Assembly (NCBI GenBank): GCA_009914555.1
Contig: WNDY01000008.1
Span: 1-64,000, forward strand
Reading direction: 5' to 3'
DNA: 64,000 bases
Source of the DNA: Xylophilus sp.
Lineage (GTDB): Bacteria > Pseudomonadota > Gammaproteobacteria > Burkholderiales > Burkholderiaceae_C
This document shows positions 8,962 to 17,057 of this stretch, in pieces (position 1 is the first letter of the stretch; the number at the start of each line of letters is the position of its first letter). Both the position numbers and the translations under genes were made by a program. The notes beneath the pieces were generated by a model, which had not been told where the DNA came from, searched no databases, and saw only the letters and a list, made by a program, of their open reading frames with translations.

Positions 8962-10302
8962 ATGTCCAGGATCACGGCTTTCTTCACCGAGCTGATGCGG
9001 CGCTACCTGCCGGACCCGTTCGTCTTCGCCATTCTGCTCACGCTGCTCACGATGGCGCTCGCCTTCGGCGTCGAGAGCCGTGCGGTCGACAATGTGGTGC
9101 AGGACTGGGGCAAGGGCTTCTGGAGCCTGCTGGCCTTCACCACCCAGATGGCGGTGATCCTGGTCATGGGCTACGTACTGGCGGCCGCGCCCATCGTCGA
9201 TCGCTTCCTCGACCGCATCGCCGCGCGCGTGCGGACGCCGCGCCAGGCCATCGTCGTGGCCACGCTCGCGGGCTGCATAGGCAGCTACCTGAACTGGGGC
9301 TTCGGCCTCGTGATCGGCGGCATCATGGCGCGCAAGCTGGCGCTGCGGGTCCAGGGCGTGCACTACCCGCTGATCATCGCCTCCGCCTATACCGGCTTCA
9401 CGATGTACAGCCTCGGCTTTTCGGCCACCATTCCGGTGCTGATCTCCACCAAGGGCCACGCCTTCGAAAGCACGATGGGCCTGGTGCCGCTGACCGAGAC
9501 CATCTTCTCCGCGCCCGTCCTGCTGAGCAGCCTGGCCGTGCTGGTCCTGCTGCCGCTGCTCAACGCTGCCATGCACCCGAAGCCGGGCGAGGCCGTGGTC
9601 GGGCTGGACCCGGCCGCCGTGGCCGCCGAAGCCAGGCCGGCCGCGGCGGCGGAGGGCCTGCTCGGCGACGAGAAGACGCTGGCGTACCGCCTCAACAACA
9701 GCCGCGTGCTGAGCCTGCTGATCGGCCTGTGCGGCATGGCCTATGTGGCGATGCACTTCGTGCAGGGCGGCAGCCTCGACCTGAACATGATCAACTTCTT
9801 CATCCTGTTCCTCGGCGTGCTGCTGCTGGGCACGCCGATGAAGTACGTGGAGAAGGTCAACGAGGGCGTGAAGACGATCGGCGGGATCATCCTGCAGTTC
9901 CCGTTCTACGCCGGCATCATGGCCATCATGCACGGCTCGGGCCTGGTGGAGTCGATCGCCCACGTGTTCGTGGGCATCTCCAGCGCCCACACGCTGCCGT
10001 TCTGGGGGCTCGTCAGCTCCTTCGTGATCAACTTCTTCGCGCCCTCGGGCGGCGGCCACTGGGTGCTGCAGGGGCCCTTCATGATCGATGCGGCCAAGAC
10101 GCTTGGCGCATCGCAGGCGCAGACGGCGATGTCGGTGATGCTGGGCAACGGCTGGAACGACCTGGTACAGCCCTTCTGGATCCTGCCGGCCCTGGCGCTT
10201 TCCAAGCTCAAGCTCAAGGACATTATGGGCTACACGGTGGTGTCGATGTTCCTCGTCGGCGCGATCTACACCGTCGCCGTCCTGGCCTGGCCGCGCCTCT
10301 GA
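8962..10302 (+). CDS. atoE: Short-chain fatty acid / keto acid transporter, AtoE family
   Basis: A 446-residue inner-membrane protein with about 12 hydrophobic segments and the family signatures PDPFVFAILLTLLTMALAFG (N-terminus), CIGSYLNWGFGLVIGGI and FFAPSGGGHWVLQGPF. AtoE in E. coli takes up short-chain fatty acids such as acetoacetate. Here it follows genes that process beta-ketoadipate, a beta-keto acid, so it may import that compound or a related acid (inference). It lies 45 bp after the SDR and 85 bp before a Bug-type receptor gene on the same strand. Confidence 0.85.
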   Translation: MSRITAFFTELMRRYLPDPFVFAILLTLLTMALAFGVESRAVDNVVQDWGKGFWSLLAFTTQMAVILVMGYVLAAAPIVDRFLDRIAARVRTPRQAIVVATLAGCIGSYLNWGFGLVIGGIMARKLALRVQGVHYPLIIASAYTGFTMYSLGFSATIPVLISTKGHAFESTMGLVPLTETIFSAPVLLSSLAVLVLLPLLNAAMHPKPGEAVVGLDPAAVAAEARPAAAAEGLLGDEKTLAYRLNNSRVLSLLIGLCGMAYVAMHFVQGGSLDLNMINFFILFLGVLLLGTPMKYVEKVNEGVKTIGGIILQFPFYAGIMAIMHGSGLVESIAHVFVGISSAHTLPFWGLVSSFVINFFAPSGGGHWVLQGPFMIDAAKTLGASQAQTAMSVMLGNGWNDLVQPFWILPALALSKLKLKDIMGYTVVSMFLVGAIYTVAVLAWPRL

Positions 10303-10387
10303 GCGCGCCCGGTTTCTCCAGCGCGCACGGCCCCGACGGTACGTACCCTTCGGCACGTCGCCTTCTTCCCTCCACTCAGGAATCCTC

Positions 10388-11377
10388 ATGAAGACAACCG
10401 CTTCCCTCGCCCGCCGCACGGCCCTGGCCGCCCTGGCCGCCGCCTTCGCCGCCGTCCCCGGCGCCGCGTCCGCCCAGGCGGCCTATCCGACCAAGCTCAT
10501 CACCATCGTCGTGCCCTTCGCGGCCGGCGGTACCACCGACATCCTGGCCCGTGTGATCGGCCAGGCCCTCGGCCCGCAGCTGGGCCAGCAGGTGGTCGTC
10601 GACAACCGCGCGGGCGCGGGCGGCAACATCGGCGCGCAACTCGTCGCGCGGGCGCCGGCCGACGGCTACACGCTGCTCATGGGCACGGTCGGCACGCATG
10701 CGATCAACCAGTCGCTCTACAAGAAGCTCGGCTTCGACCCGATCAAGGATTTCGCGCCGATCTCGCGCGTGGCCAACGTGCCCAACCTGCTCGTGGCCAA
10801 CCCGCAGCAGCCGTTCAAGACCGTGCCCGAACTCATCGCCTATGCCAAGGCCCACCCGGGCAAGGTCAACTTCGGCTCCTCGGGCAGCGGCAGCTCGATC
10901 CACCTCTCGGGCGAGCTGTTCAAGTCGCTGGCCAAGGTGGACATGGTGCACGTGCCCTACAAGGGCAGCGCGCCGGCCGTGACCGACCTGCTGGGCAACC
11001 AGATCGCCATCATGTTCGACAACCTGCCGTCGTCGATCCAGCACGTGCGCAGCGGCAAGCTGCGCGCCATCGCCGTGACCACGCCCAGGCGCTCGCCCGA
11101 ACTGCCGGACGTGCCGACCATCGGCGAATTCGTGCCGGGTTACGAGGCCACGTCGTGGTTCGGCCTGTTCGCGCCGGCGGGCACGCCCCAGCCGGTGGTC
11201 GACAGGATCAATGCCGCACTGACCAAGGTGCTCCACGATGCCGACGTGAAGAAGAAGCTCAGCGAGCAGGGCGCCGAGCCCTACGTCGAGAAGCCGGAGC
11301 AGTTCGCGGCTTTCATCAAGACCGAGACGGCCAAGTGGAGCAAGGTGGTCAAGGAGTCCGGCGCGAGCGCGGACTGA
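10388..11377 (+). CDS. Tripartite tricarboxylate transporter receptor (Bug/TctC family)
   Basis: A 329-residue periplasmic receptor with an N-terminal signal peptide (hydrophobic stretch to about residue 26, ending AQA). The mature part begins AYPTKLITIVVPFAAGGTTD, typical of Bug receptors, and continues with VDNRAGAGGNIGAQLVA. These proteins bind carboxylates; in Burkholderiales most are orphan receptors without linked TctAB permease, and none is encoded here. Its place at the end of the island suggests a ligand related to the catabolic substrate. A terminator hairpin follows at 11500. Confidence 0.9.
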   Translation: MKTTASLARRTALAALAAAFAAVPGAASAQAAYPTKLITIVVPFAAGGTTDILARVIGQALGPQLGQQVVVDNRAGAGGNIGAQLVARAPADGYTLLMGTVGTHAINQSLYKKLGFDPIKDFAPISRVANVPNLLVANPQQPFKTVPELIAYAKAHPGKVNFGSSGSGSSIHLSGELFKSLAKVDMVHVPYKGSAPAVTDLLGNQIAIMFDNLPSSIQHVRSGKLRAIAVTTPRRSPELPDVPTIGEFVPGYEATSWFGLFAPAGTPQPVVDRINAALTKVLHDADVKKKLSEQGAEPYVEKPEQFAAFIKTETAKWSKVVKESGASAD

Positions 11378-11499
11378 TTCTGCATCGTATACTGGTACTA
11401 GTACAAGGCTACTGTGCCTGTCCGCAATGGGCTCGGGGAGCATATCCGGTGGGGTATGCTGACGATGCCCGTCTGCTAAATTCTCCGTCGCCCGCTCAC

Positions 11500-11526
11500 C
11501 CGCCCGCATCCGCGGGCGGTTTCGTT
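11500..11526 (+). terminator. Rho-independent terminator after the pca island
   Basis: Perfect 8-bp GC stem CCGCCCGC / GCGGGCGG with loop ATCC, followed by TTTCGTT. It lies 122 bp after the Bug receptor stop and 25 bp before the TSUP gene. The T-tract is short. Confidence 0.6.
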
Positions 11527-11551
11527 GCCAGCCCGCCGACCGCGTTCCCGC

Positions 11552-12316
11552 ATGGCCCTGCCGTTCGTCACCGATCCGTTCTTCTACCTCGCCGCGGTGC
11601 CGGCGTTGCTGCTGCTGGGCGTGAGCAAGAGCGGCTTCGGCGCCGGCTTCGGCTCGCTGGCCGTGCCGATCATGGCGCTGGCTGTCACCGTGCCGCAGGC
11701 CGCGGCCATCCTGATGCCGGTGCTGCTGCTGATGGACCTGCTGGGCCTCGCGGCCTTCCGCCGGCACGTGGACTGGGCGCTGCTGCGCTTCCTGGTGCCG
11801 TGGGCGCTGGTCGGCACGGTCGTCGGCACGCTGCTCTTTCGCCTGCTCGATGCCCGCCTGGTGGCCGGCATCGTCGGCATTTTCACCCTGGTGTTCCTGG
11901 CGCAGCGCCTGCTGTTTGCCCCCCGGGCCGGCAGCCGGCCGCCGCCGCGCTGGCTGGGCGCGCTGCTGACGGCGACCTCGGGCTTCACCAGCTTCGTCTC
12001 GCACGCCGGCGGCCCGCCGATCAGCGCCTACCTGATCCCGCTGCGGCTGGCGCCGATGCGCTTCACCGCGACGATGGCCTACCTGTTCTTCGTGGTGAAC
12101 CTGTCCAAGTGGGTGCCCTACGCCTGGCTCGGCCTGCTGGACTGGCGCAACCTCGGCACCTCGCTGCTGCTGCTGCCGCTGGCGCCGCTGGGTGTCTGGA
12201 TCGGCATCCGCATCGCGCGGCGCATCGATCCGGCCTGGTTCTACCGCGTGCTGTACCTCGGCATGCTGCTGACGGGCGCCAAGCTCGTGTGGGACGGCTT
12301 CGGCGCGGCGTTGTAG
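11552..12316 (+). CDS. TSUP-family (TauE/SafE) membrane permease
   Basis: A 254-residue integral membrane protein with about 8 hydrophobic segments. The family motif GVSKSGFGAGFGSLAVPIMA (about residues 22-41) and the repeated GFTSFVSHAGGPPISAYLIP (about 144-163) are the two half-repeats of TauE/SafE permeases, which export sulfite, sulfoacetate or related anions. The substrate is not evident. The start ATG at 11552 precedes MALPFVTDPFFY; the short in-frame stretch before it overlaps the terminator region and is unlikely to be coding. The next gene, parA-like, starts 42 bp later. Confidence 0.85.
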   Translation: MALPFVTDPFFYLAAVPALLLLGVSKSGFGAGFGSLAVPIMALAVTVPQAAAILMPVLLLMDLLGLAAFRRHVDWALLRFLVPWALVGTVVGTLLFRLLDARLVAGIVGIFTLVFLAQRLLFAPRAGSRPPPRWLGALLTATSGFTSFVSHAGGPPISAYLIPLRLAPMRFTATMAYLFFVVNLSKWVPYAWLGLLDWRNLGTSLLLLPLAPLGVWIGIRIARRIDPAWFYRVLYLGMLLTGAKLVWDGFGAAL

Positions 12317-12358
12317 CATCGGCGGCTGCGCGAGGTCGCGCCAGGAAGGAATCGCAGC

Positions 12359-12979
12359 ATGCCGGTCGTCGTGGTCGCCAATCCCAAGGGCGGCGTGGGG
12401 AAGTCCACGCTGGCCACCAACATCGCGGGCTATTACGTCAGCCGTGGGCACCCCACGGTGCTCGGCGACCTGGACCGCCAGCAGTCGTCGCGCCTGTGGC
12501 TCGGCCTGCGCCCGCCCGCGGCCCGGCCGCTCGGCGTGTGGGAGGCCAGCGCCGACATCGTCACCCGCCCGCCGGCCCAGGCTACGCACGCGGTGCTCGA
12601 CACCCCGGCCGGCTTCAACGGCTGGCGCTTCAAGGACGTGCTGCGCCTGGCCGACCGCGTGGTCGTGCCCCTGCAGCCCAGCGTGTTCGACATCTTCGCC
12701 ACCAAGGCCTTCCTCGACGAGGTGGCCGCGGCCCGGCGCAGCGACGCGGTGCGGATCGGGCTGGTCGGCGTGCGCTTCGACGCGCGCACCCATGCGGCCG
12801 ACCAGCTGCGCGCCTTCATCGACGGCCTGGGCGTGCCGGTCGTCGGCTGGCTGCGGCCCACGCAGAACTACGTGCACCTGGCGGCGCAGGGCCTGTCGGT
12901 CTTCGACGTGTCGACGTCGCGGGTGGAGCGCGACCTGGAGCAGTGGCAGGACATCACCCCGTGGCTGGACGGGGCCTGA
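12359..12979 (+). CDS. ParA/MinD-type ATPase, orphan
   Basis: A 206-residue P-loop ATPase with deviant Walker A KGGVGKST at residues 10-17, LGDLDRQQSSRLW (Walker A'/switch) and DTPAGFNG (Walker B). No ParB or parS sites are nearby, so it is not an obvious chromosome-segregation locus. Short ParA proteins of this type position cargo on the nucleoid or membrane, or are of unknown role. It may be cotranscribed with the TSUP gene. An RBS AGGAA lies ahead of the ATG. Its stop is embedded in a GC hairpin shared with the convergent trmL. Confidence 0.83.
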   Translation: MPVVVVANPKGGVGKSTLATNIAGYYVSRGHPTVLGDLDRQQSSRLWLGLRPPAARPLGVWEASADIVTRPPAQATHAVLDTPAGFNGWRFKDVLRLADRVVVPLQPSVFDIFATKAFLDEVAAARRSDAVRIGLVGVRFDARTHAADQLRAFIDGLGVPVVGWLRPTQNYVHLAAQGLSVFDVSTSRVERDLEQWQDITPWLDGA

Positions 12980-12993
12980 ACATCTAGGCCCCG
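12970..12993. terminator. GC hairpin shared by convergent parA-like gene and trmL
   Basis: Perfect 8-bp inverted repeat CGGGGCCT / AGGCCCCG with an 8-base loop. It overlaps the 3' ends of both convergent genes. There is no T-run, so it may act as a bidirectional pause or Rho-assisted end rather than a classical terminator. Confidence 0.4.
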
Positions 12994-13451
12994 GCGAACC
13001 CGTTCTGCCGCCAGGCCTCGAACACCGTCACCGCCACGGCGTTGGACAGGTTGAGGCTGCGCTGGCCCGGCAGCATCGGCAGGCGCAGGCGCCGGGCCGC
13101 AGGAAAGGTCTCGCGCAGCGCCGGCGCCAGGCCGCGCGTCTCCGAGCCGAACACCAGCCAGTCGCCGGGCGCGAAGCGGACGTCGTGCAGCGGCTGCGCG
13201 CCGTGCGTGGTCATGGCGAACATGCGGGCCGGGTCCGGCCGGGCGGTGCCGAGGAAGGCCTGCCAGCCGGCATGGCGCAGCACGCGGGCGTATTCGTGGT
13301 AGTCGAGGCCGGCGCGGCGCAGCAGGCGGTCTTCCATCGAGCAACCGAGCGGCTCCACCAGGTGCAGCGTGCAGCCGGTGTTGGCCGCCAGGCGGATGGC
13401 GTTGCCGGTATTCGGCGGGATCTCGGGCTCAACCAGGACGATATGGAACAT
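12984..13451 (-). CDS. trmL: tRNA (cytidine/uridine-34-2'-O)-methyltransferase
   Basis: A 155-residue SPOUT methyltransferase that methylates the wobble ribose of tRNA-Leu. Family landmarks are the start MFHIVLVEPEIPPNTGN, FGSETRGL and the knot segment LPMLPGQRSLNLSNAVAV. Length is normal for TrmL (about 155-160 residues). It is convergent with the ParA-like gene and its start lies 25 bp downstream of the comF frame on the same strand, so the two may be cotranscribed. Confidence 0.92.
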   Translation of the reverse strand: MFHIVLVEPEIPPNTGNAIRLAANTGCTLHLVEPLGCSMEDRLLRRAGLDYHEYARVLRHAGWQAFLGTARPDPARMFAMTTHGAQPLHDVRFAPGDWLVFGSETRGLAPALRETFPAARRLRLPMLPGQRSLNLSNAVAVTVFEAWRQNGFAGA

Positions 13452-13476
13452 CGCCCGGATTGTCGCCGCGGCCGCC

Positions 13477-14193
13477 TCAAGCGGCCGGGGTCCGGGCGAC
13501 GACCAGGGCGCTCACGCTGGCGGCGCCGGCGCGCAGCAGCGCCTCGGCCGCGGCATGCAGCGAGGCACCCGTGGTCATCACGTCATCGACCAGCACGACC
13601 GTCTGGCCGGCGACGGCGTCGGCGCGCAGCGGCTCGACGGCGAAGGCGCCGCGCACGTTGCGCAGCCGCGCGGCGCGGTCCAGCCCCAGCTGCGACGCGG
13701 TGTCGCGCGTGCGCAGCAGCAGGCGGGCGTCGGCCTGGGCGGGGGCGAGCCGCCGCGCAAGCTCGAACGCCTGGTTGTAGCCGCGCTCGCGCAGCCGCGA
13801 AGGCGCGAGCGGCATAGGCAGCACCAGGGAGGGAGGGGCCAGCAGCTCCTGCGCGCCCGGTGCTGAACGGATGAGCGCCGCCAGCGCGGCGGCCCAGCCG
13901 GGTTCGGCATGGAACTTGAAGCGGCCGATGAGCTCGGCCCAGGGATAGGCATAGTCCACCGCGGCGATGCAGGCCGCCAGCGGCGGCGGATGGCGCAGGC
14001 AGGCGCCGCAACGCCCGGCTCCGCCTTCGAGCGGCAGCGCGCAGGTGCGGCAGCGGTGGCGCGGCCGGGCGAAGCGGCCCTGGCAGGCCGTGCAAACCGG
14101 CTGCGCCGGCCAGGCCCGGCAGACGGCCCACTACTGGCTCGGCACCGACCGGACGGCGCTCGCGGAAGCCCTTGCCAACAGCGCGCGGAACAT
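13477..14193 (-). pseudogene. comF: ComF-family phosphoribosyltransferase-like gene with in-frame amber codon
   Basis: Reading from the ATG at 14193 the frame starts MFRALLARASASAVRSVPSQ, meets TAG at 14133-14131, and continues uninterrupted to 13477. The downstream part holds the complete ComF zinc ribbon (VCTACQGRFA, CRTCALP, CGACL) and the phosphoribosyltransferase domain with VVLVDDVMTTGAS. After the TAG no ATG, GTG or TTG occurs until a GTG at 13959, which would delete the zinc ribbon. ComF proteins act in DNA uptake and replication-fork restart. The gene is therefore either inactive, translated by readthrough, or affected by a base error; everything else in it looks maintained. Confidence 0.75.
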
Positions 14194-14219
14194 GCCGTCA
14201 ATATACTTGCGCGCCTCCC

Positions 14220-15128
14220 ATGAACACTGACACTGCGCGCCCCCCGACCATCGATACCGCCGCTGCCGAGCGCTGGCAGCGCCAGCCCGCAGCCGCGGCT
14301 TCCCCCTGGCTGCACGAGGAGGTCGCCCGCCGCATGCAGGAGCGGCTCCCGTGGATCACCCGCAAGCCCGACGCCTGGGCCGACTGGGGCCCGGTGCGCG
14401 GCGGCCTGGCCGGCCATGCCCTGGTGGCCGGGCAGTTCCCGCAGGCGCGGTGCTACGTGGTGGAGCAGGGCGCCGGCCGCATTGCCGCCGCACGCCGGGC
14501 GCTGGAGCGCCCCTGGTGGAGCCCGGCGCGCTGGAGCGGCCCGGCCGCCGCGTTCGCCGCGCCGCCCGACGGCGGCGTGCAGATGCTGTGGTCCAACATG
14601 GCGCTGCACATGGAGGCCGACCCCGAGGCGCTGATCGCGCGCTGGCACCGCGCCGTGGCGGTCGACGGCTACCTCATGTTCTCCTGCCTCGGCCCCGACA
14701 CGGTGCGCGAACTGCGCGCGCTCTACGCGCGGCTGGGCTGGCCGCCGGCCGGCCACGAGTTCACCGATATGCACGACTGGGGCGACATGCTGGTGCATGC
14801 CGGCTTCGCCGAGCCGGTGATGGACATGGAGCGCATCGTGCTCACCTTCGAGTCGCCCGCGCGCCTGCTGCTGGAATTGCGCGAACTGGGCCGCAACCTG
14901 CATCCGGCGCGCTTCGCCGGTCTGCGCGGCCGCGGCTGGAAGGCCGCGCTGGAACAGGCGCTGGCCCAGGGGCTGGCCCGCGAGGACGAGGGCGGGCGCC
15001 TCGCGCTCACCTTCGAGATCATCTACGGCCATGCCTTCCGCCCCGCCGCGCGCATGAAGGTCGCGGCCCAGAGCAGCATCGCGCTGGAAGATATGCGCAG
15101 CGCCTTGCGGCGCGATCGGCGCTCCTGA
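14220..15128 (+). CDS. BioC-like methyltransferase-fold protein
   Basis: A 302-residue protein related to malonyl-ACP O-methyltransferase BioC, which primes biotin synthesis. Recognisable parts are MLWSNMALHMEADP, LMFSCLGPDTVREL and FTDMHDWGDMLVHAGF. The SAM-binding motif I (normally a D-x-GxGxG loop) is not seen; the corresponding region reads GGLAGHALVAGQFP, so SAM binding may be altered or lost. The start ATG at 14220 lies 26 bp from the divergent comF start. No other bio genes are nearby. Confidence 0.7.
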   Translation: MNTDTARPPTIDTAAAERWQRQPAAAASPWLHEEVARRMQERLPWITRKPDAWADWGPVRGGLAGHALVAGQFPQARCYVVEQGAGRIAAARRALERPWWSPARWSGPAAAFAAPPDGGVQMLWSNMALHMEADPEALIARWHRAVAVDGYLMFSCLGPDTVRELRALYARLGWPPAGHEFTDMHDWGDMLVHAGFAEPVMDMERIVLTFESPARLLLELRELGRNLHPARFAGLRGRGWKAALEQALAQGLAREDEGGRLALTFEIIYGHAFRPAARMKVAAQSSIALEDMRSALRRDRRS

Positions 15129-15295
15129 ACGCGGAACCGGGCCGCCGCAGCCCCGGTCATCCCCTGACAGGGGAAATCCCAGGTCCGTTGAGAATTGTCA
15201 ACGTTCGAGGGGCTGTCGGTTAAAATCGCCCCCGTCCCAACCCCCTCCGGGCCCCGCCCGACGCCGTTTCGCTAAAACGCTCGAGAGCTTGGTAC

Positions 15296-15772
15296 GTGGC
15301 CCATCCCGCATTCCGATTCGCCCAGGTGTCCGGTCAGCATGTCGACTGGAGCCTGCGCCGCAACTGCTCCATCACGCCTGCCCAACTCGCCTGGCTATAC
15401 GGGTCGCTGTGCCTGCTGTCGCTGGCCATCGGCCTGTGGTTCTGGCAGATGGGCGCGCGCATCGTCATCGGTTTTGCGGGCCTCGAACTGCTGGCGGTGG
15501 GCATCGCATTCCTGGCCTACGCACGGCATGCCGCCGACGGCGAGCGCATCCAGCTGCGCGGGCCGCGGCTGGTCGTCGAGCTGGAGCAGGCCGGCCGCAT
15601 GCAGCGGGCCGAATTCAAGCGCGCCTGGGTCCGTGTGGAACCCAAGGCCGGTGATGGATCGTTGATCAGGTTGTCCGGGCAGGGCAGGTCGGTGGAAGTG
15701 GGGCGCTATGTGCGCCCCGAACTGCGCGCGGCGCTCGCATCGGAAATCCGCCTGGCCGTGCGCGGCAGCTGA
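15296..15772 (+). CDS. DUF2244 membrane protein
   Basis: A 158-residue protein of the DUF2244 family with two hydrophobic segments (about residues 32-52 and 56-76: LAWLYGSLCLLSLAIGLWFW, GFAGLELLAVGIAFLAYA) and a C-terminal soluble part ending RPELRAALASEIRLAVRG. The family regularly precedes the cytochrome oxidase operon in Burkholderiales, as here, but has no assigned role. The start is GTG at 15296, giving the family-typical VAHPAFRF. The preceding 167 bp hold TTGTCA (15195) and a TTAAAAT (15220), a weak promoter candidate. Confidence 0.8.
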   Translation: MAHPAFRFAQVSGQHVDWSLRRNCSITPAQLAWLYGSLCLLSLAIGLWFWQMGARIVIGFAGLELLAVGIAFLAYARHAADGERIQLRGPRLVVELEQAGRMQRAEFKRAWVRVEPKAGDGSLIRLSGQGRSVEVGRYVRPELRAALASEIRLAVRGS

Positions 15773-15855
15773 CCTGCGACGGTGAAGACGCCTGCGCGGG
15801 GGTGGCAGGTGCGGAATGTCGGATAACAGAGGCAAACAAGCAAGAAGTGAACACG

Positions 15856-17028
15856 ATGAAGAGCATTCCCCTGAAGCCGGTGCAGGCCCTGGCGGCCATC
15901 GCCGGCACGTGGATCGGCACTGCCGCCCACGCCGTGAATGACCTGCCGGGAGGGCCGGCCGTTCGCCAGTTGAACCTCGCAGCGCCGGTCACCAGGATCG
16001 CCGAGGAGCAGCACTCCCTCCACTGGATGATGCTGATCGTCTGCACGGTCATCTTCGTCGCGGTGTTCGCGGTGATGTTCTATTCGATCTGGAAGCACCG
16101 CAAGTCCAGGGGCCACAAGGCCGCGAGCTTCCACGAGTCGGTCACGGTCGAAGTCGCCTGGACCATCGTGCCCTTCCTCATCGTGATCGCGGTGGCGCTG
16201 CCGGCCACCAAGGTGCTGGTCGCGCAGAAGGACACGACCAACGCCGACCTCACCGTCAAGGTCACCGGCTACCAGTGGAAGTGGGGCTACGACTACCTCA
16301 AGGGCGAAGGCGAGGGCCTGGCCTTCATCTCCACGCTCGACAGCTCGCACCGCGCGCTGTCCGATGCCGGCGCCAGGGGCCGGGTGCCGGACGACTACCT
16401 GCTCAAGGTCGACTATCCCCTGGTCGTGCCGGTGGGCAAGAAGGTGCGCGTCATCACCACGGCCAACGACGTGATCCATTCCTTCATGGTGCCGGCCTTC
16501 GGCATTAAGCAGGACGCGATCCCCGGCTTTGTGCGCGACACCTGGTTCCGCGCCGAGAAGACCGGCGACTACTACGGCCAGTGCGCCGAGCTCTGCGGCA
16601 AGGAGCATGCCTACATGCCGATCCACGTGAAGGTGCTCTCGGCCGCGGACTACACCGCCTGGGTCGAGGCCGAGCGCAAGAAGGCCGCGGCCAAGCTCGA
16701 CGACCCGGCCAAGGTCTGGACGCTGGAGGACATCGTCAAGCGCGGCGAGAAGGTCTACGCCGCCAACTGCGCCGCCTGCCACCAGGCCAACGGCAAGGGG
16801 GCCGGCCCGATCAAGCCGCTCGACGGCTCGCCGGTGGTGCTCGACGCCGACAAGAAACTCCAGATCGACACCGTGCTCAACGGCCGCGTCGACAAGGGTA
16901 TGCCGTCGTGGAAGCAGCTCAGCGACACCGACATCGCGGCGGTCGTCAGCTACACCAAGAACAACTGGTCCAACAAGACCGGCCAGCTCGTGCAGCCGGC
17001 CGAGGTCCTGGCCGAGCGCAAGAAGTAA
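15856..17028 (+). CDS. coxB: Cytochrome c oxidase subunit II with C-terminal haem c domain (caa3 type)
   Basis: A 390-residue subunit that accepts electrons at CuA and passes them to haem a. A signal sequence (to about residue 26) and two membrane helices (about 55-79, 100-121) precede the cupredoxin domain. CuA ligands are His208, Cys243, Cys247, His251 and Met254. A cytochrome c module follows with CAACH (Cys305, Cys308, His309), which makes this a caa3-type subunit with built-in electron entry. The start ATG at 15856 follows AAGAAG. First gene of the oxidase operon, 29 bp before coxA. Confidence 0.95.
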   Translation: MKSIPLKPVQALAAIAGTWIGTAAHAVNDLPGGPAVRQLNLAAPVTRIAEEQHSLHWMMLIVCTVIFVAVFAVMFYSIWKHRKSRGHKAASFHESVTVEVAWTIVPFLIVIAVALPATKVLVAQKDTTNADLTVKVTGYQWKWGYDYLKGEGEGLAFISTLDSSHRALSDAGARGRVPDDYLLKVDYPLVVPVGKKVRVITTANDVIHSFMVPAFGIKQDAIPGFVRDTWFRAEKTGDYYGQCAELCGKEHAYMPIHVKVLSAADYTAWVEAERKKAAAKLDDPAKVWTLEDIVKRGEKVYAANCAACHQANGKGAGPIKPLDGSPVVLDADKKLQIDTVLNGRVDKGMPSWKQLSDTDIAAVVSYTKNNWSNKTGQLVQPAEVLAERKK

Positions 17029-17057
17029 GCACGCGTCCCGCACACAAGGAAATCGAC

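Noticed and set aside
6376-10419. Minus-strand open frame of over 1300 codons opposite the pca island
   Set aside because: It lies antisense to seven clearly recognisable genes, is low-complexity (His, Arg, Gln, Asp-rich) and has no domain. High GC content makes such antisense frames common.
11434-11460. GGGGTATG at 11451 and a nearby GGGAGCATAT as a further repeat copy
   Set aside because: No partner motif at 53 bp direct or 40 bp inverted, and no CAGCGC at the usual offset.
12359-12979. parA as part of a chromosome-partition locus
   Set aside because: No parB gene, parS-like sequences or gid/rnpA-type neighbours are present.
15195-15226. Sigma-70 promoter upstream of the DUF2244 gene
   Set aside because: TTGTCA and TTAAAA/TAAAAT are present but separated by 19-20 bp; too weak to list as a feature.
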